A stretch of 64,000 nt of DNA from Diabrotica undecimpunctata (lineage: Eukaryota; Arthropoda; Insecta; Coleoptera; Chrysomelidae). The first letter of the stretch is position 1. Each line of letters starts with the position of its first letter. The stretch spans positions 160,886,328 to 160,950,327 of the forward strand of contig NC_092806.1 of assembly GCF_040954645.1 (NCBI RefSeq). Reading direction: 5' to 3'. The notes beneath the pieces are model-generated. The model ran no database searches. It was not told where the DNA came from and saw only the letters and a program-made list of their open reading frames with translations. Below, piece by piece: positions 1-10,803 of the stretch. A program made the translations under genes and the position numbers.

Positions 1-660
1 CAAAGGCTTATGTAAAGATTTAGTACAAGCTAAAATCGTTCAGGAGTGTTCTAGAACATTTCAGAGATCTCTACAGGACTTCAGCCAAGTTTGCAACACT
101 TTTAGGTAACCGAAAATACTTCAGAGTCACCTGAAGAAGTTTTAGGATTATTCTGAAACTTCTCAAAGCTCTCTCGCGAATTAAGGCAGGTATGGAAGGA
201 TTCTGGAGAACCTGGAACGCCTTAGAAGCTCTAAGAGAGCAGCCTGAAATTTGTTATAATTGTCTTTGATATTTCACAGACCTTTCGAGAAGCTTGGAAC
301 GTTTCAAGATTACCTCAAATATATCACAGTCTTCTGAGAACAGTCTAAAACTAATCAGGATTTTTTTGAAATGTTTAAGGTTCAAGGGAAAACTTCAAGA
401 AGGTTTGTAATATTTTAACACTATCTTGGAATATTTCTAGATATTTGGAAAATCGTACGGAAACCTGGATTATCTCAGGACTATCATGTGATGTTCATAG
501 TACTTCAAAGCTGCCAGAATTAACTGCAATACTTCAGGTCAACTTGAAGTAATTGGAGGCAGAAATTTTTAACGTAGATCCTGGAGCACTGGGTAACTTC
601 AAAAGAGGTTGAAACCTTACTGGAGTCCTGGAGAAGAAAAAATCTTGGACGTTTTTTATT
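1..660. repeat. Degenerate short-motif repeat tract
   Basis: This stretch keeps returning to variants of a short theme such as TTCAGGA, CTTCAGA, CTGGAAC and GAACATTTCA, at irregular spacing of a few tens of bases. No unit is conserved well enough to define a clean period by eye. It may be an old minisatellite or the interior of an unrecognised repeat. Some variants resemble paired GAA/TTC heat-shock-element half-sites, which may be coincidence. No ORF of note lies here. Confidence 0.35.
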
Positions 661-1200
661 TTACTGGTGGTTAAAGCGTTAATAAAGATGATTAAAATTG
701 TGTACTAATAATAATTTTTTATATACTTGCTTTCCAACAACGTTTTAAACAAACTTCCGAATACTGTGCAATAAATTTGCCGTCAATTACTCCAAACTAA
801 TTCTTTAGAACGTTCCGGAAACTACACACAAACATACATCGCCCATTTCTTAATTGTTATACTGTAATGATGTCTTCTAGAAACTTTCTACGAGATTATC
901 CCGAATTTGTACGCCTTGGGAACTCCGTAGTAGAATAAATTACTCCCTGGAGAAATCTAGCGCCTCAGCAGAATTGCAGGTACTTGAGGGGGTTTAACCA
1001 TGAACAAAAATATAAATCCAACGTTCGGTTGATCGCGAATCGTTTCAGTTGAGTAGCTTCGGAAACTTCCAACTGTATTTTAGTTGAAGCTTATAATAAA
1101 GGTGAATATCTTGATATGTTTGCTAATTTATATAAACTTGAAACTTTGCATGATAATAAGAATAGTTTTGGGTGTTTACGATTGGTATTATAAAACAATA
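661..1200. other. AT-rich non-coding stretch, nothing recognised
   Basis: No ORF, repeat boundary or RNA gene is recognisable. The sequence is AT-rich and looks like unconstrained intergenic DNA. Confidence 0.5.
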
Positions 1201-1328
1201 TATAAGTACAGGGTGAGATTTTAGTACGACATTGGTCGATAATTCCATTTTCGTACAGGATATTCAAAAAAGATATTTAGAAAAAATGTAGACAACGATA
1301 TTTTCCAGACTTGAGTAATATGCCTAAT

Positions 1329-1396
1329 TCTACAGGGTGATTAATAAATACGTGGTGAAGCAAACATACAATTTTTTTCAAATAGTCACCCTGTAT
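1329..1396. repeat. Small TACAGGGTGA...TCACCCTGTA inverted pair
   Basis: TACAGGGTGAT at the left is matched by GTCACCCTGTA at the right, about 68 bp end to end. A further ACAGGGTGAG lies at about 1207. The heptamer CAGGGTG also forms the termini of the Tc1-like element at 39529-42174, so this is probably a deletion remnant or miniature relative. The inverted match is only about ten bases, so support is modest. Confidence 0.35.
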
Positions 1397-1653
1397 ATTT
1401 TCTCATATTTATATTCACAGTTCCTACAATATGGGGTTTGATCCTACTAAACAGTGTATTTCATATAAACGAGTTATGACCTTTTTTATTTTGAAATCGC
1501 TATGAAATAAACACACTGTAAATAAAGAAAGAATAAATAAATAAGTCAGTAAACTAATTTTTCAAAACCAAATTCAGATTTATGCTTTAATCTGTGCCTT
1601 CTAAGAATTGCAAAGCAAAACAGACGTTGTTTCCCAAGACAGGAAAGATTTAT

Positions 1654-1748
1654 TTTCACGTTCAGAGCGTCTGTGAATAGCCGTCTCTGATGATCCCTTT
1701 TAGGGTGAAATACGTATAAGCGGATATACAGACGCACTGTACGTGAAA
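1654..1748 (+). ncRNA. Hammerhead ribozyme motif (plus strand)
   Basis: The conserved core CTGATGA (1687-1693) is followed by a stem II hairpin (CCC, TTTTA loop, GGG), then GAAA (1707-1710) and TACGTATA. The predicted cleavage point is after A1718. Stem I pairs bases just 5' of the core with AGCGG (1719-1723) with one bulge. An internal loop follows, then GCGTCTGT (1667-1674) pairs with ACAGACGC (1728-1735), and near-complementarity extends outward to 1654/1748. The internal loop in stem I facing loop II is what natural type I hammerheads use for tertiary contacts. The self-complementary ATACGTAT as stem III suggests the dimeric form known for hammerheads of Penelope-like retroelements. Activity is not shown. 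Confidence 0.75.
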
Positions 1749-1833
1749 TCAAATCTTAACTGTCTTTTTTCGTTTTTAAATAAATAAGTATTCAACAGAA
1801 AGACGGTATTAGATTTAATTTTAATGTAGCGCA

Positions 1834-1893
1834 TCCGCCAGCCGCTTATACGTATTTCAACCTTATTAGGTATCATCAGAGCGACATATGCAG
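1834..1893 (-). ncRNA. Hammerhead ribozyme motif (minus strand)
   Basis: On the minus strand, CTGATGA (1879-1873) is followed by ACCT-AATA-AGGT as stem II, then GAAA (1858-1855), TACGTATA and AGCGG, the same octamer and stem-I start as the plus-strand copy about 150 bp away. Stem I begins with CGCT/AGCG next to the core. The outer part pairs less well (GCAT/ATGC). The two ribozymes differ in stem II sequence yet keep pairing, which points to covariation and not to one recent duplication. They face each other, unlike the direct pair expected from Penelope-like pseudo-LTRs. Confidence 0.65.
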
Positions 1894-1989
1894 AGGCTCT
1901 GAGGCTCTTTAGTTTCTCCAAGTAGGAAATCTTGAGATTTCTATTTTTTTTTAAATAAGTATTCATTTGACATAATACAGTAAACAATA

Positions 1990-2920
1990 TGTTGTAGTTT
2001 TCAAATGAAGTTTAACAGAAATCATTGACAGATATTCGTATACGGGTTGAATTACAAAAGAAAATTACGATTTCCTGATATTTTTAAAATGTACAATTCT
2101 ATATTTTATTTTTTTCAAAATATTTACTTTATAATAGTCTTTCAGTTCGAGATATTTTTAGTTTTCTTCAAATATTATAAATACCTATTTGGGAAATGAG
2201 CGAAGAAGACGAGTTTTAGAAGATTCGCCACAATATAATGGTATGAGTCCTAAGAGTTGATAGTAAGATAACATGAAAATCATGCTATTATTACATGGTA
2301 TGCAAGAAGTGACAAATCACATAAAAGAAAAGTGTCAAAAGATCAACAACTCACCTCACATTTTACAAAAAGCTTTTGCTGGACTGTGGATAGGAGTTGA
2401 TTTGTATTACACTTAAATCGACAATATTTTCAACCAATTCTATATTTTTTTTCACATTGAAAAACACGAAAAGTAATAAATGTATTGTTAACATTTCGCA
2501 GTCTACCCCTATTATGTATAGTCACCAATATTTCAATGTAATTAAGAGGAAACACTGTTGACTAACAACTTTGTAATGTTGTAAAGGATTGATCGAATCT
2601 AGACCAAACTACAAACAAAACTATCTAGAAAGTTACAACATATACTAACTTAGCTCTTCTAACTTCAGGAGAAGTTGGCAAACTTGTTGATTTTCGAATA
2701 CCGCTATTATTGTTGCCCATTATGTCGAATAGTTATTGCACTATATCACTACTGTCAGTCATTTGTCCCTTAATAAACATATTCATGTACATTTCGGCCA
2801 ATTTTTTATAGCACAATAAATAACCGAACAACTTACACTCATTTACATAATTTCATACTTTTTAAAATCATCACTTTACATGTTTTTCAACGATTAGTCA
2901 CCGTTTTTCAAATATCACTC
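1990..2920. other. AT-rich non-coding stretch
   Basis: No ORF, inverted repeat or RNA gene is recognised here. Confidence 0.45.
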
Positions 2921-2924
2921 AAAA

Positions 2925-3175
2925 CCAACACTTTCCTCTTTTTTCCGCACGCCGTAATTCATTGCACCGCGGGGGAAGTCCGCCGGCCTTCGACATTTTC
3001 GCGTACGAAAAAGGAACAAAGTTGGGCCAAAAGCAGTAACTGAGCCTACGGAAGATGCGTTCCTCGCATCTGCACCGGCGAACTGCACTGAATACTGAAA
3101 CTGAAAATGAAAACATAGCCACGCGGTCCACACGCGTTTTACGCTTTACCGGCTGCGACGTTGCCGGTACTCTTA
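2925..3175. promoter_or_regulatory. CpG-rich island, possible promoter or exon remnant
   Basis: A sharp compositional change holds many CpGs (CCGCACGCCG, ACCGCGGGGG, TTCGCGTACG, ACCGGCTGCGACG) in otherwise AT-rich DNA. Short overlapping minus-strand frames of about 70 codons run through it, but none has a recognisable domain. CpG-rich patches of this size often mark promoters or first exons in insects, or the interior of a younger repeat. No transcription evidence can be seen in sequence alone. Confidence 0.3.
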
Positions 3176-3557
3176 TAATTTCTCTAAATTCAAGAAAACT
3201 CGATTTGTTTATATAGAAAAGTAGATTTAGTTTTTGTACAATACCAAAATGCTTTTTAAATGCATTTAACTCTAAAAGAACAAGACAATGTTTTAACAGT
3301 ACACTAAATAGTGTACAAATATTTACAGAAAAGATTCATTATAGATAATTTAAACAATAATAAAGACTTGTATAACATAACATAAAAGATCAAGATATAG
3401 GTAGAGCAAATATATGGTACAAGAAGAGCAAAGAAAAGCTGGAATGAGATATATCGAGAAGAGAAAGATAGAAAATAATAATGTGCAAAATATATCAATA
3501 ATTGTCAATTAAAACTAAAATGGGGCAATTCCTCTACAAAAAAAAAGATTTTCAAAT
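3176..3557. other. AT-rich non-coding stretch
   Basis: Short chance frames only; nothing recognised. Confidence 0.45.
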
Positions 3558-3935
3558 TAAAGGAGATCGCACACATTTTATGGAAAATGTAATGTCAATC
3601 AAACGCAATAAAGTTTACACCAATAGATTTCATATCATTGCGCCAACTCTGAATTTTTATTATTAACGGCGTAAATTGACCTGAGTTAGAGTGAGAAAAG
3701 AGATTTTGTTAATCATCAGTTCATAAATCTTTTTGCAGGTATAATGATACCATTGTACCACCAAAAATGCTAGTTCCATAAACTTTAATTACAATTTACG
3801 TTATTATTAATCAAAATTAAAAGTTGGCGCAATGATAATGAAATGATTGTAATTTCGAGACGAATCTATTCATATAGATTTTATTGCATTTGATTGACAT
3901 TACATTTTAAATAAGATGTATGCTATCTCCTTTCC
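3558..3935. mobile_element. Foldback MITE, about 380 bp
   Basis: The left end (AAAGGAGATCGCACAC) is the inverse of the right end (GTATGCTATCTCCTTT). The inverted match continues for roughly 120 bp through AATGTAATGTCAATCAAA, CAATAAA and CATTGCGCCAACT on the left and their complements on the right. No ORF is present, so it is a non-autonomous element. I could not identify a clear target duplication, so the superfamily is open. Confidence 0.6.
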
Positions 3936-3954
3936 TTCCAAAGGATTTTAGAAT

Positions 3955-4620
3955 GTTGTGCATGTCTTTGGAAGTGTAATTGATCAAGTTCTTAATGCTT
4001 TTTTGGGAAATATTCTTTAAAACTGTAAAAATGGCATGTCCAGTTTATCAAGATTCATAGGAGCTTATATAAAACCTAACAAATACTTTATTGCATACCA
4101 CAAGTGCTGTATTTGGTAGAAATAAATAAGAATTGGAAATTTTATACAAAATTATTAATAAATTATTTCATTGGAAAATTCTGGTTTTATATACTTGTTC
4201 CTAGTGACAGCTCTTGTAAAATAATAAACATCGAAAAGTCAAAGATAACAAAGAATATAGGAAAAAATGAACCAAAATTCGTCAATAGAATAAAATTTTT
4301 TATATCAAATTTGCTGCCAAAGTAATTGCCATAGTATGGTTTCCATACCTTCAGAAGTGGAATTGGTCAAGTTCTCAATTAATTTTTTGGGAAATATTCT
4401 TCAATCCAAAAGAACAAGATTCATAGGAGGTTATGAGAGACCTAACGAACAATTTGTTTCCTACCACAGGTATATACCAGAACTTTTGGTTTCCAATCCA
4501 TGGTAGAAATAATACGAATTAACGATAATATCTTCTAAAGATGTATTTATTTGGAAACTCTAGTTTTCCAGTTTTTTTTCAAGTGACAGACAGCTTTTAT
4601 TATAAAGCATGAAACGAAAT
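3955..4620. repeat. Two diverged direct repeats of about 0.35 kb
   Basis: The segment from about 3960 and the segment from about 4335 share the same order of blocks. These are GGAAGTG(T/G)AATTG-TCAAGTTCT, TTTTTTGGGAAATATTCTT, AAGATTCATAGGAG-TTAT, CCTAAC, CATACCAC or CTACCAC, TGGTAGAAATAA and AGTGACAG. This is a tandem duplication with many substitutions and small indels, so it is old. The 73-codon frame at 4104-4325 lies in the first copy and is not preserved in the second, which argues against coding. Confidence 0.55.
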
Positions 4621-5380
4621 TCCATTTCGAATGAGATATTTTACAAATGAATGAAAAAAAAATAAAGAGTGGATATAATAAAATGATAAAGCTATTGCAT
4701 TAACAGTAAAAATAATACAAAAGCATAGTTGGTACATGAAACAAACTAAATTGCATTATATATTACTTTAATACTGGAGATATTTCAATTAAAATTACAC
4801 GGAAAGATGGAAAGATTCCATGAAAGAAATTTAGAGGATAAAGAGATAAAGCCCAAGACAAATATAAGTGTGACAAATAAAATAGGTCGGACAAAGATCT
4901 TCAAACTAATAAGGTTGCTAAAGAGGAAACCAAAACCGCTGCAACCAATACTAAAATAAAATCTTGATACACGAAGAGACGGAAATGAACTGAAAGAAAT
5001 TCTTTGATAACTATTAACGAAGAATAAGACAGAGAAGCTGTCATCTTTAACTCATCTGTCATCTTCTAAACACTTGCTGGTTAGGGTTGGGTTACAGATT
5101 TTAATTGTGTTCTATCCATTGTTCGTTAATAACAGAACCGGCGATATCTTTTACCATTATTTCAATTAAACCGTTTTTTTTTAAAATATCAGTTTTGGGT
5201 GCCATTTTTCTGTGAAAAGGGCACATATTTATACACAACAAGTCAATAAAAATTAAAGTCTTATGTCCCTTTCTAATGAAACGGAATGGAAGTTTTAATT
5301 AATGGACTTTGTCTTTTTCGAAATGATGAATTCAATTATTCAAAATATAAGAACCACCGATTTTTCCACACAGTACGAAT
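4621..5380. other. Non-coding stretch with an A-rich segment
   Basis: The A-rich section around 4800-5050 has the look of degraded LINE coding DNA, but no reverse transcriptase or endonuclease motif can be read. The rest shows nothing. Confidence 0.35.
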
Positions 5381-5431
5381 GAGCGGAATGCAATTTGGGT
5401 TTAATTTTTTCTTCTATCTCAAACACAATTA

Positions 5432-5674
5432 TTGTACGTAATTTACGAATACAAGATTTTATTCGGGAAATCCGACAACGTCGCCGTCGATTTCATCGCC
5501 ACCCCAGGCTCGGATGGGAGAATGCATCTGCCGTTTGCGAGCGTTTGGCGAGTGTCGCCCCTAAATTCAGATTTGCATCAAAATGGAGCTAACGATGAGA
5601 TAGAGCCAGCAGTGAAAATTCGAGGGCAGATCGGCGTGAAGTGTGGAGGCAGCCGCTGTGGATTAAAATGTTGA
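5432..5674 (+). other. CpG-rich patch with an unidentified 80-codon ORF
   Basis: From about 5460 to 5665 the sequence is much richer in GC and CpG than its flanks and holds an open frame on the plus strand. I recognise no domain. The ORF begins inside AT-rich DNA and the GC-rich part starts about ten codons in, so the annotated ATG may not be meaningful. It could be a lone host exon, a promoter island, or part of an unrecognised repeat. There is no neighbouring gene to which it obviously belongs. Confidence 0.25.
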
Positions 5675-5985
5675 TTTTTGCTATAAAAATAAATATTAGA
5701 TGGGAATATCTTTATGACTCTTTAGGGTATGATAAACATTTAGGTACTTTTTGAGGATAAACTTATGAATCAAAAGTTCTTGGATTATGGAAACATTATG
5801 TGAAGTTTCTTAGTTGTAACAATACAAATTTATAATTCTTTAGGAAATACAAAAATTGGACCGTTAATAACGCAACATTAAATTTAAAAAAAATTGTTTT
5901 TGTTGCTTCCTCGTTTCTGGACGAAGATGCCTATGTCGTACCTATTTGATTCGTTAATTGATTGTGATATGAAGGTTGCTGCTTC
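5671..5985. other. Non-coding stretch
   Basis: Nothing recognised between the CpG-rich patch and the 3' end of the jockey-like LINE fragment. Confidence 0.4.
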
Positions 5986-6310
5986 AATCAATGCATTTTG
6001 TGTTTAGCGTTCAGCTCTGAATATGAAATAATAGTTAAGATATTAAAATGAGCGTCTAAGAATTCTATGAGTTTCTTCTTGAGGATCCTTTCGTAGTCTT
6101 TACCCAGGGTGTTTAGTAGAGAGATAGGTCTGTAGGATCCAGGGCTGAGTTTCCCCGGTTTGGGAATCATGACTATGTTTTCCGCCTTCCAAGAGGTAGA
6201 AAAGTAGATCAACATAAGACATGCATTGATTATGTTGATAAGCAGCGGGATTTTATTCTCTAGGAGTTTTTTAAGGCATCTTCTATATATGCCTTCAGGG
6301 CCAGGAGAAG

Positions 6311-7377
6311 AGTATCTACATTTGTGCCACTTCCCAAGAAATCGAATTCTAAGACGTGTAGTGAATATCGCCTTATAAGTTTAATGAGTCACACCCTTAA
6401 AGTATTCTTGCGTATTATCCATTCCAGAATACGAGCAAAATTAGAACACAGCATAAGTAAAACACAGTTCGGTTTTAGATGCGGTTTTGGAACTCGAGAG
6501 CCGCTCTTTGCAATACGAGTCTCGATTCAAAAATGTCTGGATCAACAGAAAGATGTTTACGCCTGTTTTATCGACTATGAGAAAGCAATCTTATAATATC
6601 TAACATGACAAACTCATAGAACTATTACATCGTACAGGATTTGACACTAAGGACATCCAGATTATAAAAAATCTATATTGGAATCAAACAGCCCACATGA
6701 AGAATGGACATATGGTGAGTAAAAACGTAACCATTTCGAGAGGGGTTAGACAGGGCTGTATTCTTTCGCCACTGCTTTTCAACCTGTACACGGAACAAAT
6801 ATTTCTAGAGGCCCTGGAAGAATACAACGAAGGCATCAAGATTAATGGCGTACCAATAAGTAAATTTCGATATTCAGATGATACTGTTATACTGGCCGAT
6901 AACATCGAAGATTTACAGATGATGCTAAATAAAGTAAATACAACTGGCAACCAATTTGGACTGAAGATCAATAGAAAGAAAACTAAATTTATGGTGATCA
7001 GTAAAAAGAACATTCAACATATCGACCTGAATATTGAAGCCGAACGTATTGAAAGTACACCGATTAAAATATCTGGGATATACAGTAAATGATAAGTGGG
7101 ACCCAGACGTAGAGATTAAGATCCGAATTGAAATAGCAAGATCCAAATTCATCAAAATGAGAAAGCTCTTAATAAGTACAGTCTGCTACAGCTTATCGTG
7201 GAAGGCAAGATTGAAGGTAGAAGAGGTTTGGGCAGAAAGAAGAAATCCTGGCTGAGAAACTTGAGAGAATGGTTTCAAATACCAGAAGCTGCGAACATAA
7301 TACATGCGACACAAAACCGAGAAACCTATCGTTTGATGGTCGCCAACCTTCGATAGAAGACGTCACATAAAGAAGAA
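6311..7377 (+). mobile_element. 5'-truncated LINE with 11-bp target duplication
   Basis: This non-LTR element is flanked by GCCAGGAGAAG at 6300-6310 and 7378-7388. Its RT reads VPLPKKSNSKTCSEYR, TQFGFRCGFGTRE, CFIDYEKAI, RGVRQGCILSPLLFNLY and RYSDDTVILAD. A stop and frame change lie near 6595 and a frameshift near 7040. After about 7185 the text jumps straight to the C-terminal EGRRGLGRKKKSWLRNLREW motif, so roughly 100 codons of the thumb/C-terminal region are missing. The end AAAGAAGAAG is the usual short A/G-rich tail of this insect LINE group. Catalytic YADD is YSDD here. Confidence 0.85.
6697..7092 (+). pseudogene. LINE reverse transcriptase fragment (palm)
   Basis: The 131-codon open frame covers RT motifs B and C. 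RGVRQGCILSPLLFN is at about residues 14-28 and RYSDDTVI at about 58-65, followed by the GLKINRKKTKFM block. The start codon is not biological because the protein continues upstream in another frame (6324-6596). The reading breaks at about 7040, where the homologous KYLGYTVNDKWDPD continues in a different frame (7034-7255). Part of the LINE at 6311-7377. Confidence 0.8.
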
Positions 7378-7735
7378 GCCAGGAGAAGTGTTTTTACCTA
7401 AGGACCACGGGTCTCAATTGTGAGAATGCAGCAATTATGGATATGGATTAAATAGCATATTTACAGTGTATGCAGAAGCGTGTCCGTCATAAGTTTTAGA
7501 GGCATCACTTCAGAGTACAAAAGTGTTTGATGATAATCGGATTGGTAATTGATTTGGCGTATTTTGTGAAGGTTTGATCAATGATAAGTGGTTGCATTGT
7601 CTGTGGAGGGAAATTTACACTTACTTGTAGAGATCGATTTAGCTGATCCATATTAAAATAAGAAGATTTTATTCCTTCTACAAGAGTAGTACTATTTTTA
7701 GTTTGTTTCATAGAACCAATACTTGTACTGCAAAT

Positions 7736-9112
7736 TTGGGAGAATACTGGACTTTGTTTCTGTGATGATATTTTCCCTATATAGTTTAAGGATAGTTATT
7801 GGCGTTTTATATACAGAGGTGGTTCTCTAATTAAAACTTGTAAGCTACTAATAGGACTAGTTCTGAAGGCACCAAGTGCTAATCGCAAAGCTGTAAATTG
7901 TGTGCTGTTAAGTTTTTTTTTTAAAAACATTTGGCTTGCGGCTCTGTAACAAACCGTAATCTATAAAAAGTTAATAAAAAAATATTTGTCTTTCATTCTC
8001 TAATTAAAGTTTCAGCTCTTTGTAGAAAAAGAATTAAATTATTCAGACTTTTAAAGTGCAAGCAAACTATTTGTCTTTTTGCATTCAAATGATCTTTTAT
8101 GTTCCACACACTTTTTAAAAGACTCTACCCATTTGTGAGAAGTAAACTTTTGCAAAAAGTTTGAAGATTAATGTCTAAACTACTTTTTAAACCTAGTATA
8201 TAAATCTAATAAACTATAACTAAAACCTCTTTATCTTGCTCGTTCAGAAGCACAAAGAAGCCCCAGCGCAACGCGTCGATATAAATTTAGATTGATCATT
8301 ACGTGTTTTACTGGCGTATGTACACTTTGGTTGAAAATTGCCGTGGTAATAAATTCTGTATTTATTGTTTCGACCGTTTTCTACCGCTTTAATCACTATT
8401 AGTAATGGGAGTAATTGATGGATTTTTAAAACTAATATACACTGGTCAACGAAATTACGGAAAAATGCAACAATAAAACGGAACAGAAAATGTGAAAGGA
8501 CGTTGATAAAATTAAAATATGTATGAACAAAACAAAAATAAGGCTATATAAGACAATTAGTGGAATAGACACCTATGTTAGGTAACTTATGTCACTTGGG
8601 TATTATAACTAATAGACTGATATCTATATGGTTTTTGCAATTGTACAAGTTCTATGTTTATTTGTTCTGCTTCTGTTGCTTTTTAATTCTTTGGTGCTGT
8701 GATTGCCTTTTAAGTCCATTTCTATATAATTGCTAGTTTTTTTTTGGTTTGGTTTGCTTTGTAAGTGATAGAGAAATTTCTTCCATGTTGTGAGCAGTGT
8801 ATTTTTCATTGGAATTGATTGCCCGACTGTTAATAGTATTTTATTTATCACTTATCCTTATATATATACTTAAATTATAATTGTGATTAATGGTAAAATG
8901 CACTTATGAAAGCGTTTATCTACATTTACAGAAAAAACGAATATAAAAAATGAAAATATAAATTGTTCTAGAGCTTTCTTCGTAGTACCGTCTTAAATTT
9001 TATCAGATTCCTCATTGGGAATAAAATACAGTTTAAAGATAAACTAAAAAATAAAAAGATGAAATAAATAGTTAACGATTTTTTATACGGAAACAAAGTA
9101 CAACTCACATAC
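7736..9112. other. AT-rich non-coding stretch
   Basis: Several short frames occur but none shows a domain. A CACTGGTCAACGAAATTACGG block near 8448 resembles Tc1-type termini. I found no inverted partner nearby. Confidence 0.4.
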
Positions 9113-9700
9113 TTCTTCTTCTTCTTCTACGGGACTACAGCCCAAATTGAGCCTTAGTCTCCTTTATTTTTTGCCTCCACCCTTGCTTGTCTGTGCCTGA
9201 TCTTCTCCATTCACGGACTCCTAAAAGGGCTTGTGCGTCGCTGTTTACTGTGTCTTCCCAGCGCTTTCTTGATTTTCCAACCGGTCTCTTTCTCTGCATT
9301 CTAGCATTCAGTGCTCGTTTTGGTAGACTATCCTCTCCCATTCTTATCAAATGTTCGGCCCATTGCAATCTTTGTATTCTATTGAAGTCTGACAGTGGTG
9401 CTTCCTTATAAAGTTAGTAAAGCTCGTTGTTGCATTGACTTCTGGAGATTCCCTCACAGGTCCTAGTATTCTCCCCAGTACTTTCCTTTCGAATGTGTTG
9501 AGTTTGCTTTTGGATGTTTCTTTCAGGACCCATGCTTCACTGCTATAGCATGCTATTGGTCGAATTATGGTTTTATAGATTCTTATCTTCGTATTTCGGT
9601 GGATATTTTTAGACCGAAATATATGGGAGGAAATTCGACGATTCTCTCTATCAACTTCCTGTTAGATGGGTAAAATTATATTTGTGTACGTTTGTCCTAG
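9113..9700 (-). mobile_element. LINE 3' end (RT C-terminus)
   Basis: Minus-strand reading gives ALNARMQRKRPVGKSRKRW, LLGVREWRRSGTDKQGWRQ and ETKAQFGL (9368-9135), a C-terminal signature of a common insect endonuclease-reverse transcriptase LINE. Upstream the frame is broken but recognisable (EAWVLKETSKSKLNTFERK, GRILG). The element ends in an AGAAGAAGAAGAAG tail (9130-9113). It is 5'-truncated near 9700, and the piggyBac-like gene begins shortly beyond on the opposite strand. Confidence 0.75.
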
Positions 9701-10590
9701 AAGATCTTTTCTTACATTGTGTTTTTTCCTTGAAAGTTTTTTGTTTATAGTGCGCTTTATTAGATTCTGCTGATTCTAGTTTGTGGAATATTGACACATT
9801 AGTTCATTTGCAAAAATTCAAGACCACTGTAAAGATGTCTAGACGTGGACTATTAGAACTGAAGACTTCTTCAGAAGAAATACGAAAAATAACGGATGTT
9901 TCAGACGAATCTAAATTTGAAGAAAATAATGAGTCAGTCGATAAAGAATACGTCCAACTACAAAATAGTGAGTCAAGTGACTGATGCTTCAGATTAGTTA
10001 GAAAGTTTTATTGTACAAGAATCATCAATTTATGTTAAACACTGCTTCTACTTCTCAACAACACGATTCAGCTAATATTATCGTGAATTAAAAGCGCATC
10101 TAAGCCAAGTCGAAAGAGAAAAAGAGGTCAACAAACAGAAGCTTTTTCAGTCGGAGACAGCGAATAATCGGCAGACGGAACAACATGGAAAGCTATTGAT
10201 TCTGGATCACTCCCTGGTAAGATTATACAAAAGATTAGGTATAATCAGGTTCTACTTCATATGCAAAAAGGAACGTAATGAATAATTATCTGGTAAGTTC
10301 TTGGCATCTTATAATCAACGAGAGCATGTTGCTTCATATACAAAAATGAACTATTACAGAAGCACATCGATGTTTGAACAATGACACATGGATTGTACCT
10401 TTGGAAGAACTGGAGGCTGCCCTTGCTATTATGTACGCAAGAGAAGCCACGGCGCTAAAATTTCTCAACCAACAGCTTGTGGTCAACATTATGGGATCCT
10501 CAGTTTTTTAGGCAAACTATGCCACGAGACAGATTCAAGGATATTATAAAATATATCAAATTTGACGTATAGCAAACGAGATCTGAACGA

Positions 10591-10803
10591 TTGAAAACCT
10601 ACAAATTTGCTCTAGCATTTGCGGTTTTGAATGAATTTGTAGAAAATAGTGATGCATTCTATAAACTGGAAATGAGGCTGTGGACGGACAACTACTATCT
10701 TCTAAAGTCAGGTGCTCGTTTACACAGAACATATCAAATAAACTGGATAAGTTTGACAAAAAATTTTGGATTCTGGCTTGCGTTAAATCAAAATATATCG
10801 TAA
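10591..10803 (+). pseudogene. piggyBac transposase middle fragment
   Basis: This 70-codon open piece holds the FVENSDAFYK stretch and the decayed first catalytic block. It ends at a stop before the conserved Y(L)NGFPYTG-like segment. It continues in the next open piece (10804-11073), which has TIDNYFTS and the KKSTSLVGT motif. Neither ATG is a true start. Confidence 0.75.

Larger units (their letters stand above)
5988..7735 (-). mobile_element. Jockey-like LINE fragment, split by a second LINE
   Basis: Reading on the minus strand, the downstream part (about 6330 to 5988) carries the N-terminal reverse transcriptase signatures SPGPEGI, WKAENIVMIPKPGK, SYRPISLLNTLGK and ERILKKKL typical of jockey-clade LINEs. 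The upstream part (7735 to 7389) ends in KNTSPG, which is exactly the residue block missing from the other half. The two halves are therefore one gene interrupted by the insertion at 6311-7377. The upstream half includes a 68-codon open frame (7711-7505) of the endonuclease-to-RT linker and at least two stops or frameshifts. The catalytic palm is absent, so the copy is dead. Confidence 0.75.

Noticed and set aside
8440..8480. Tc1-like terminus CACTGGTCAACGAAATTACGG
   Set aside because: Only one end seen; no inverted partner or transposase nearby.
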